From Owenia fusiformis (Eukaryota > Annelida > Polychaeta > Sabellida > Oweniidae), in assembly GCA_903813345.2 (NCBI GenBank), contig CAIIXF020000003.1, forward strand, positions 5,417,815 through 5,481,814: DNA of 64,000 nt, written 5' to 3'. The position numbers were made by a program, and so were the translations under genes. Shown piece after piece: positions 36,901 through 48,900 of the stretch (positions are counted from its first letter, which is position 1; every line of letters starts with the position of its first letter). The notes beneath the pieces were generated by a model that had not been told where the DNA came from, searched no databases, and worked only from the letters and a program-made list of their open reading frames with translations.

Positions 36901-39900
36901 TTTTAGTGAGTGGTATGTAGTCATGTTCAGTATTTGTAGTGAGTGACATTCAGTCATATTTTATACATGTAGTAAGTGGCATTTAGTCACATTTTTAGTG
37001 AGTGGTATGTAGTCATGTTCAGTATTTGTAGTGAGTGACATTCAGTCATATTTTGTACATATAGTGAGTGATAGTGAGTGGTATGTAGTCATGTCCAGTA
37101 TATGTAGTGAGTGATATTCAGTCATATTTTGTACATATAGTGAGTGATAGTGAGTGGTATGTAGTCATGTCCAGTATATGTAGTGAGTGATATTCAGTCA
37201 TATTTTGTACATATAGTGAGTGATAGTGAGTGGTATGTAGTCATGTCCAGGATATGTAGTGATTGACATTCAGTCATGTTTTATTCATGTAGTAAGTGGC
37301 ATTTAGTCACATTTTGTAGTGAGTGACATGCAGTCATGTTTTGTATGTGGAAGTCATGTTCAGTATATTTAGTGACATTTAGTCATGTTTGTACATACAA
37401 GTATAGGGAATGACATAAAATCATGTTTTGTACATTTAGTGAGTGACATGTAGTCATATTTTGTATATATTTAGTGACATGTAGTTAAGCTCAATACAAA
37501 TTTTGAGTGACATGTAGGCATGTTCTGTACATGTTATGAGTAACATGAAGTGATGTTCTGTTCGTGTAGGGAGTGACATTTAGTCATGTTCTGTACATGT
37601 TATGAGTAACATGAAGTGATGTTCTGTTCGTGTAGGGAGTGACATTTAGTCATGTTCTGTACATGTTATGAGTAACATGAAGTGATGTTCTGTTCATGTA
37701 GGGAGTGACATGTAGTCATGTTCTGTACATGTTATAAGTAACATGAAGTGATGTTCTGTTCGTGTAGGGAGTGACATGTAGTCATGTTCTGTACATGTTA
37801 TAAGTAACATGAAGTGATGTTCTGTTCGTGTAGGGAGTGACATGTAGTCATGTTCTGTACATGTTATAAGTAACATGAAGTGATGTTCTGTTCGTGTAGG
37901 GAGTGACATGTAGTCATGTTCTGTACATGTTATAAGTAACATGAAGTGATGTTCTGTTCGTGTAGGGAGTGACATGTAGTCATGTTCTGTACATGTTATA
38001 AGTAACATGAAGTGATGTTCTGTTCGTGTAGGGAGTGACATTTAGTCATGTTTTGTGCATGTCATCATGTTTTGTTCTGTTCATGAAAAAAGTAAACATC
38101 AAAAGTGTCAGAAATTAGTTTAAAGCAAAGGGAGGATAGACATGGACAGAGAGATATCTCAGGCATAGATTAAGTATGGTGAAATCAACAGGTTCCAACC
38201 TCCCCATTGTTTCCATGATTGATTTCCCAAGATCCCATGTTGGGTGAACAATATCTCGAGAAGATGATGACCCACACCAAGAAAAGATTGGTATAGGGTT
38301 TTCTGATATTTTACGCTTTTCCAAAGGCCAGTCTCCAAGATTTATAAAAAACTCCACATCAGGTAGTTTAACCTAAAATGAATTATGTGCATGCAGTTGA
38401 CCAGAAGCATGTATATTTCAGAAACATCAAAATGTTCCAATCAATTCTCTTTCATCACTAGTCGGCTAACATATATATATATTACATCTAATACTGTTTC
38501 CAAAGGGTATTTACAATGGCCTGGAGAGATTACATTCAATGGCCATAGGAAAGATTTATTCAATGGCCTTAGAAGGTATATTCAATGGCCTCGGAAAGAT
38601 CAATGGCCCTTGACAAGATTTATTCAATGGCCTTAAGGGTATTCAATTGGACTGGGAAGGCATATGCAATGGACAGAAGGTATATTCAATGGCCTTATGG
38701 ATATTCGGTAGCAATGGGTAAGATTTATTCAATAGCATTGGAGTCATGTACATGTAAAAAAAACATTGTCCTTAAAATGATTGCATTTATGGAGGTCAAC
38801 ATGGAAAATGTATGATGATTGGTTAATTGCCCCATCAATTTCAGTCTCTTTAACTTAATTATCATTCAGTGCCTTCAGTATATAGTTTTCCCAAAAGGAA
38901 TGGATGAATCTAAAATATACACCTGTATAGTGTATAGCCTTGCCCAAGTTAGTCTCTTACTTATCTTGATTTCTAAGCCACGTGCTTATCTGACTCAATG
39001 TTTATGTCGGTAAATTTGACCAATCAACCACGGCCCTGCAGTGTTAGCTCATTATTATGCACGGTCAAGACAAGTACACTTTTTCACAAACAAATCCTCC
39101 AGCAAATGCATTGAATGCATCATGAAAATACAAATATTTCATCAGATAAATATCAATCAGAGTTTAGTGGATGTTGGAGTATCGATGGGATACCGAGAGG
39201 TGAGAAGATTTCAACAAGAAACGTTGAAACGATCGCTGAAATTGTCGAACATAGCTACTTGTCCGAGATTCAGATCAACCAATGAATTGGATCAACAACT
39301 ACACGGACTTAGGTCTTCATCCATTTTCATCGCAAATCCAGTTTTAAATCAACATTTGATCGCATGATTTAATTTCTATTAATGGGTGCTTACATTCCAA
39401 TGTACATTTAATTACATAATATATTGTAACACCGAAGAAATACTCAAACAGATCATTGAATTTCAAGTCGTAGACGGGTAGTTTTTTATTTTTATTTGGG
39501 TAAACCTGAAAACGTTTTGATTGGTCAATCAGCCTGAAGTAACACTTTGTGTCCACACGATCTTGTCAATCAATAAGGTTTCGCGATACCCCTGACAGCG
39601 TAAAAAAAAAACTGACTTGGGCAAGGCTAACCTGTATATGATCTTACACAATTTAGTCTGGTGAATATATGCCTGTTATTTCATTCCTTGCTGATTTCAC
39701 TGCTTTCCACTCTATAACCCACTGTAATAATAATGTTCAGTTAATTCCATAGATATTTCTCATATTAATGACCCAAAACAAGAGGGAAACTTACCTTTCG
39801 CACTAGAGATAACAGTGTGGCGTCACTAAACATTTTGAATCCAACATGCTCCCCATAGGTTTTTCTATACACCTAGAAAAAAATGTTTCATCATGTATCA

Positions 39901-42900
39901 GTTTTTCTTATACATGTGAGGCTGTTAAATGTGGGGCTGGTACATTTCAACCCTATTAAAAAATGGCAAGATTAGAACTTTTTATACAGTTGCAGAATGG
40001 CAGCTAAATTTGCATTTCAGAAATAGCGAAGAATTCAAGTTTCATCAGGAATTATCACAATAGTGTTACTATTATCAGTTTAAGCTGTTTCAGGTTTTAA
40101 AATCAATAGGGATATGAGGATTAGATTTAATGATAGGCAGTTTTCATTGGTCCAAAAAATGGTGATGGAAGGACATATGGATGAGTAAGTGATTCCATAG
40201 GCTCATCATCATAGTACATAAACCGCTTCCTAGTCAACTCGTACCCAAGACAACTGGTACCCAAGACAACTGGTACCCAAGACAACTGGTACCCAAGACA
40301 ACTCATACCCAAGATTATTTTCAGTATTATGGGTGCATATTAGGGAGAAAATTTAGTTTGTAATGCTTTCATGTTATAATGTGAATCAAATAAGCCTCGA
40401 TATTTTTTGGAATTTAGAAGACATTTTTTCTCAATGGATCAGTAAAGCATTTTTTTATTAAATAAAAGAAGTGCTTGAAGCGCTTGTTCTAAACATTATT
40501 TTGTCAAACACAGTAAATAAATATAATTACAACATTAGATCTGACACTTGTTCCAAACACTCATAAACATACAATATTTTGAAAAATGATATTATGAATA
40601 TGTGGAATAAACATATGTCTCTTCACTCGGACATGCTGAATCTGTGACCAATATAAAATAATAGTCAATATAAATTGACACTCAGCTCAAAATGTCACAA
40701 AATTAAATCAATTTTTCCGAAAATTCTTCTTCAAACTTTAAACTATTCTGAACAGTATGTTACAAGTATAATATGTATATCTATTCACATTCCCAGTCCA
40801 ATGCTTGATTCAAAACAAAATATATACTTGGGTACGAGTTGTCTTTGGTACGAGTTGACCAGTTACCCATAAACCCATAGATAAATGGATGTACCTTATT
40901 ATTTATAATTGCATAATGAACAAGACTGTGGCTCCCTCTTTGGTTGAACCTCTCAACTGCCTCCTTGGAAACAATATCCATGTCAATATTGGAGAATATG
41001 GAGAGGTCATTTTTGATTTGTTTGTAGGACTTCTGACATTTCATTGTTGAATACCATTCTTTGAAATCTGGAACTGGGCAGAAGCACTGCTCGTGGTAAA
41101 CATTTCCTGAAAATAAAAATAAATGTTATGTAAAAACAGGACATACATCTATCCTGTGGTTCTCCTGAGAAATCTGCCAGCCTTGAGTTGCTTTTTTACA
41201 TAATCGTCAACTCAGACGCTTCCTTCCACCTACTATAAACACTAATGAATCAAATGGTCTCTCATGAATGTTGACGTCAGATGTATGTCTAATACACATG
41301 GACGGAAATCCTATTTACGTATTTACTAATAGCTCCATGTATAACTTCATTTAGAAAACAAAATAATCAAATACATGTACATGTAATATTGCGTAACAAA
41401 TCTCAATGAACAAAATATTACTCTCTTAATTGTCTTTTCATGAATCTAAAATAAGTTACATGAGATATATTTCATAACACGATTCACTAAGATGTCATAG
41501 TGACAATGTTTTGAAACAATAGCGTGAGAAATGGTCATATAAGCAAGGCATGAAATGAATGAATGCCAAAAACAATAAGACTCCACAATTACATTTTCAA
41601 TCAATGTTTTGCCAAAAAATGACGAAACAATGACATTCAAGGTGACATGCTAGAGTGTATAGTAAGAATTGTTTGGACTGAATAACAATGAAAATCAGAG
41701 GAATTACCAAGGAAACTATGTTATTGGCAGTGTTCTTGTACTTGTACCATATATCTGATCAATAATTACAGATCATAAATAAAGATTCTTTGAATGCAAT
41801 GAAATGGACAAAGTCAGTATGAGATTCCAGACAAGGGTATCTGATGACATACAAAAATCATTTGACTCGTATGCCAGAAACTAAATATCTCCACAAAGGA
41901 CAACATTTAAGACCAGAGTAGCGATATTCTACACTCTAAAATCCTGAATTTCTCACTTCATTTCTTTCACATTTTACATTTGTCCTACAAAAACACTATG
42001 AGTAGCTTTGCAACTTTTGTATATTTCCCTTTACAACTTAAAAAGGAGGAATGACGCAACTTCTACTTGGCAGAGATATGACACAAGCAAACTCCTTCGC
42101 ACAAAAGTTTTAATTACATGTACATGTATTCAGATGATTTCTCAAAAAAGGAAATGCCCATCTCGACATTATGTGATATTAATGGTATTATGTAATATTA
42201 TCAGATTTATGCTTTCCCAATTAATTCTTCCCATTTCTTGCCTACATGCTTTAAAATGTAATGCTGATGACGTATGAATTATGTATATGATGACATGGAT
42301 AAATACAGATTTCTGATTTGTTAAATAATTTACTTTATTGTAAAGAACAACAATAAAAGATGCTGGCTGAGAAGTATCCATGACCAGATCGACAAATCAT
42401 TGTTAGTAGAAAGTGAAAACATTGGAACTTGAAGAACAGAACTGGAACATAGAAAGAAAACACTGAACTTTCCATTTATACAGAACTAGAATATCCTAGA
42501 ATATCAACTTGAAACATACTTCAAATACAATTTCAGAATATATTTATTCTAAACTCATAGAAAATATATCAGATTCTTCAGAGACGAGAATAAATTAAAG
42601 GAACAAAAAGTTGATTTTTAATAAAGAACCATCAAGAACAATGATTTCACATGTTCAGCTCAGCAGAGCCTTATATGGTAAGTTTACTTTTGCTCTTCAT
42701 GAAAAATTTGGTGGGACAGCTTTCAGTGGAGTCTAGTCATCAGAATTTTTAACAGGCATTTCAAATTCAAAATACATGTACTGGCACAAGATGATAACAT
42801 CACAGCAATTCTCATGTGCGATAAAAATAGTATTATTATGAATTAAATACCAGTACATTTTTGCATGTCAAATAATGAACTTAGCTTATCATTCTCTCGG

Positions 42901-45900
42901 GGATTATTAGCAGATTAAATATATTTTTTCAGTTCATACCAAATCCTTTTATGCGTTTTAATAAATAAATTTATCTTTTCAGTTGTTTTAGCATTTCCGT
43001 TACTCTTTAGAATTCATTTTGCTACAAATGTAGTGTTCTTTTATATTTTGACACATTTTATACTTGGAGTTTTTGATTTCCTTTCCAATTTCAGCATTTG
43101 TTATTCTGTTCAATCTGATGCTAGTAGGATACAGTCAAGCAAACATGCTAGACAGTGATTTTGAGTAAGTATAAACCATCAAAGCTTATTCTTCACCATG
43201 GTGCTGATGTAAGATTAATTGAGTCTGACGTTTTGGTAATCTTAAGACAAAAATACCAGACCTTACTATATATTTATTATAAGGTCATAAACAAGACCTC
43301 ACTTTCAATTGTTCTTAGAATAATTTTATCGTCAAGAATCAAAACATTTGTATATTTAGAAATCACAAAGGGCAACATTTACACAATTCCAATAAATATC
43401 ACTGCTATGGAACTGATTATAGAGATATGTTAACCAAATGATGTCTCTTTATGACAGGTACATATCAAGAGGAGGGATCTCCTGTCCAGAGTAAGTTATT
43501 CTTCATATTCAAACATCAACAAAAGGTCACCTTTGACTAATGAATAGTTCACTTAAAGAGAGAATCAGATATAGCAAGCAGGCTAAACAAAAAATTGTCT
43601 CAATTTTAGAATATTTTTGGCCCATGTCATTCCTTGTCATGTCTATTCTCTAAAAATCACAAAAGTGCAAACTTTATTCAAGGAAAACTAAGATTTTTAC
43701 AATAATGTATTATTTTCTATAAGAATGGTTACCAATAACCCAGATGCGAATAGAAATAATCTTGATTTACGTCATTAAAAATTCAAAATTCAGTCAAAGT
43801 AATATCATATTTGAAAGCTACATGTAAAATTACATCTAGAAATGTGGTTTTAAAAAGTGTTTATCAACTTTGAAAAATTAATTTTCTTTGAAAATGTGAC
43901 TTCTAGCTCGGGGAGATTCCCCATAGACCCCATGCTATAAAATCACAAAAAATGAAATATCTTTTCATTTAGTGGACAGATAATATTTTGCTTTACTGGA
44001 CATATTTTCATTAGTATAAGTATCAGACACATAAGGGTAATATGAAAATTGAGCCACTTAAATTGATAATATTCAAGTTTAAGGGAACTTTCTTATATAC
44101 CTGCCATGTTAATTGACCCGAATCAGCCACCTGGTGGTGAAACTGGTGACTACTTACTCGCATTTGGGTAATTATTTGGGAGAATTTAAACATTCTCCAC
44201 CCATTTTTGCACTTTGAATCATTAATAACTTCACCAATTTATAACATATTGTGAAGCTTTTAGGATATATTGTATTTGATATTGTAAGGAATAGATTGGT
44301 AGGTCAATTATACATGTTGCATGTAATTTTGTCACCCCCATAGATCTGATTCTGCCTTTAATTATCTGTACCAGTATATACAAACTTGAACTATGTATGT
44401 TAGCCTAATAAAGCAATCCATTCAAAACTGAGTCACAAATCTCTCGAACTAAACTACATGTACTGTATGTTTTTCAAAGAATTGGTATACTAGTATTGTT
44501 TTAGAAAACACATCAGACACTTCTTTTGTTCTCGGTATCATGTTTGGAATGAAATGGAACAAAAAATAATTGCACCAAAAAACTATTCACAAAAACAATA
44601 ATATAAAATATATATAAATAATTTTCGCATTAAATCAGTGAGTATTACATAAAGCTATGTTCACACCAACGGCGAATGCCACGCTTTAAATCGGCGAGCA
44701 AAGCACCATCATTTTTGTTTACTTTTCCAAAAATATCACGATCTCCTAAGTAATGTTACGCTCTGATACGCTCTGATTTCTCGACTTGTTACGATTCCTC
44801 ACGCTTTGATCCCACTTCGACCAGGCTTTGCTACGCTTGAAATCACGCTTTGATAAGGCTTATTATGCTTTGATGTGATTATGACACTTTAAATCAGGCT
44901 CTGATACAATTGCAAAGCTCTGTTGTGCATTGTTACGCTCTGTTATGTCACGCATTGGAAAGTGTCGAGATCGCCGATTTCATGCCGATTTTGATCCAAT
45001 GACTATATAATTATGCGGTAGATCCATAAAACCATTACATCTTTGACTCGAGAACACGATGGCAGAACAACAAGAGAGCATGACCTACCTTAGAAGACAT
45101 GATGTTTGTCCCACGGCGTGAAAGAGCATGAGAGAGCGCGAGGAAGCTTGTCAAGCGTAACAAAGCGTAACAAAGCCTAACAAAGCGTTTCAATCGTTGA
45201 TTAAACTGTCTCAATTCGTTGGAAAGCTTGAGAGTCCTTCATGAAAGCGTAACAAAGAGTGTCAGATATTGATGAAAGCATCTGACCTTGTGTCATATCT
45301 TCATGCCAGATCGTAGCAAAGCTTGAGACATCTTAATGAAGTGTGTCAAGTGGTAACAGACCATGAAGAGGCTGGGGTCCCTGCTTTGAACCATGCTGTT
45401 AAGCTTTCCTATGCTTTGGGTCAAGCTTTGCTGAGCTTTGTAACGGTTTGTTAAGCTTTGATACACTCTCGGCGCTTTAATCAATTTGTAACAGAGCGTC
45501 CAAAATTTTAACAACAGTTTAAACTTTTTTGGCGCTCTTGCCGAATATTCCGCTTTACTCTGAGCTTTTCTATGACCTATTACGACCCCGACGCTTTAAT
45601 CGGGCTTTGTTGCGCTTTGGTGCCGCTTTACAAGCTGCTTTAAAGTGCCATCAAAGCACCGTTGGTGTGAACGTAGGTTAAAGGACAATGTTTTTTACAG
45701 AATGTTTTCAATAATTAGTTTGAGAGAAAAACAATGTTCACATTCTGTGCTAGAAAAACTGTAGTGCAGTGTGCAATTGTAGTGTTTCTTTTAGGCAAAA
45801 ACAACATCTATAACACATAACCATGTCAAATATGAACCAAAAAAAACATTCAAGTTACAGCCCAAATGTCGTAGTTTAAATGAAATGGTGAAAAATGATG

Positions 45901-48900
45901 GGCATTTTAAATAATGTCATCATTTTGGACAGTCAGGCATGAACATCACTTCAAAGAGCAAAATCCCAGCATGGCTAATCAGGTCTAGCAATAGCATTCA
46001 TGAATGTTTGAATTGAATCCCATCCCCTTAACAGGTTCCATAGAAACACAGTCAGATCACAGTCCGTAAGAAGCTGGTTCCTAATCCAAAATGGCTGCCT
46101 TATATCTTAACTTTGGAGTAAGATTTAGGAAAGAATTAGATTATAGAAGAGATTTATTTAGTTTTCTTAGCAATTCCAAATTTCTCTTACAATTTTAGCA
46201 TTTTTGGTAGCTAGTCGTTCATCTTAACAACCACACATGTCACATAATGAACTTAATTTTGATGTCTTTCAGGAACAAGAGATGCCTGCGGGCCTGTTGG
46301 GCTTACTGCAGTGGATGGCAGAACCTAAACATTGATACAAGATTGGTCTCCAGTAAATCAGACTGTGTGAGACTATGCTTTCTGAAGGCCTGCATGAAAG
46401 GAAACAGAAACCTCTAACCAAGAAATAAGAAATCATCTGTCATTCTACAGTATTGAAACTACATGTACTGACCCATACATATCATGCATGATTGTGCAGG
46501 GGAAGTCTGAGCTATATGGGTCAGTGCAATGTAAAACAATAAAGAATGATTTAATGAGAATCATATATCTGCATATTCATTGAACATTATTATTACAAAT
46601 CAACTTCATTTTAGTTTTCTGGTGTTTTAAAGAGGTTGGTGACTTTTGATGATTGTAAATGCTTGCCTCAATGATTTCTATAATTTCTGAGAGTCTGAAC
46701 TGAGTGAAACAAGAATCACTTACCAGTACTATGAATTAACAACCAGTTAGCTCATTTCTACTGGTAAAGTACTGATCAGTAAAAGTTGAACTTTCAATAT
46801 ATGGGTTTTCTTTTCCATTTATGAAAATTAATTAGTTGAAGTTTGGTTTATACTGCTGGTTGTATTTTGTTGCTAATAGTTGCTTATTTATTTAGTGATA
46901 AATATGACCAAATTAGAGTCTCTCAGTTTATGTGGAGGGTGAAAAAAATAGATATATCATGCCACAAAATAATTGCTTCTGTTTTCTGCACTTTTTAGAT
47001 TAACAAATAATGTGAAGAATTAGTGAATGATCCTTGTTTTAAATGAGTTAAGGGCATGACATGAACAGGACCTGATTCTGAAGCTAAAGAAAACACCATT
47101 TCCACCACATTAAGTAACAACTGTCACCATTAAAAAATAATAGTTATTAATTCTCCTTTTCGCGGTTCGCTCTTTGAATCAGAACGTTCACAAATATGCA
47201 CTGAAAAAGCACTCAAAAAGGACAAAATTTGATTGGTCAATATTTTCCCACTATGCATTTCGCGTAGCTATTTGCGTGACACGAAAGTTCTAAATCAAAC
47301 TAATTACTCAATTTTGTTTTTAAAACCCGCACGCTAAATAAAACAATGACACCATCGTAAGTATTCTTCTTTGTCATAGCTTTAATGGTCAGTATACTGA
47401 GTTTAATCAATAAAAGATTGTACAATGAACAACAAAATTCGGAAACGAGTACTATAGATTTGCTTTCGGACCACTGAACAGATTGACCTAGATAATAGCG
47501 ATGCGTCTTCTTTGGTCTACTGCTCAGTTGTTTGTGGGTTTTCAACGTAACTCTATAATGTAATTTGAAGATGAATACTTTTATTCAGTTGTTGCATCGA
47601 TGTCGCAGTTTGTAGTGTGGTAAGATTGGCATGAAAGTATTGAAAGTCGAATTGAATTGTTTTTTCCAATATGGCGACTAGTCTACTGATCACGTGACCT
47701 TCTCTTCCGGAATATTTTCTCACTTTTCAATCATCGTTTTCACCACGCTATGAATTAATACAATGAAAAAAATAGTTGTTATATTAAGATTAATGAGAGA
47801 TCAATCGTTTCTAATAATTCTTTCTGAACTCTCGTACAGAAAAATGAACAAATATATCGTTTGAAAAATAGGTGTGAAAATCCCCATGTTAAACCTATGA
47901 GGGAAAATAAGGAAGTATAAATTTGTTCCTCCGCGAACTGCATCATGGGAAATATTTTGCCCTTATAAGGAAAGACTTTCGCATCTTCTCTTTTGAAGAG
48001 GGAACAACGATTTCGAGAATTACATAGCAATTTTCAGTGAGAGAAATAAACATTATATCTTTAATGTATTTTATCCTGGGAGATTGCGGAGTCTAGCCTT
48101 TAAAATTAAAATCCTACTAACTTTTGAAATTCCCACTGTGTTAGGTAAGCATAACATTGCGAAGAACCAAAAATGTTATGTTACCTACATTTTTATGGAT
48201 GATTAATTAAGGTTGATTATGACTTACTTTAAAATTCCTATTATTTGTATGATATAGCAATACCTTAAAGGTGGACATTTTGAAATGAACCAAAATCAGG
48301 AAAATGACACGATATTTGGAATCTACATTAAACTGGCTTTGATTTGAGTATAATAAAGCTTTACTTCTGAAAGATTTCAAAATTAACTCAAATTCCTGTT
48401 TTCCCGACCCCTTTATACCCGACCCCTTTATAAGCCCCTGGGAGTCAATGAAATCTATATGAAATAGATAGATGTTGGGAATAGAGTAACAAAATTTCAA
48501 TCAAAAATATTCATTACCTTGGTTCGAAATGAAAAACAAGATTTTTCGCAAAAAATTCTCACTATTTTTAAAAGATTTTTACGTAAAACTATTTAGCAAT
48601 ATACATCTTTCCACTAAATATGAAAAAAAATCTGTATACTAGTATTCAAGTCATCTTCACAAATACAAATAAATAGGGGTAAATGGATAGTAAATGAATA
48701 GAGTGATCTGTACAAAAACCAGATAATGGCTCTGAAATGATTTGAACATTTACCTTTGAGATAAAATGGTGATTCGCCAACATGTTGGCCATTGTATGTT
48801 ATGGTGATGGTTAGGTAGGCAAGGGACTTCCACATCTTGAAGCGGACAATGTAACTACCATCATGCCTGTCTAAAACTTGCGTCCAGATTCTTACGTAGT

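Noticed and set aside
37694-38041. 115-codon frame with 22-residue periodicity ([20 protein letters not shown])
   Set aside because: Translation of the 66-bp higher-order repeat in M4.
34348-38372. Reading the three similar exons as serial exons of one long protein or as a second gene copy
   Set aside because: Each ends in phase 2 and begins in phase 0, so they cannot be joined to each other in frame. No other exon of the gene is duplicated, so it is not a second gene.
39041-39367. 108-codon frame inside an inverted-repeat element
   Set aside because: No recognisable domain, no splice context on the + strand, and it sits within a non-autonomous element. Kept only as a note under that element.
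47160-48050. Possible promoter or gene in the less AT-rich part of intron 2
   Set aside because: The frames there lack signal, domain or exon borders. I saw only scattered words such as CACGTGACC without a supporting gene.
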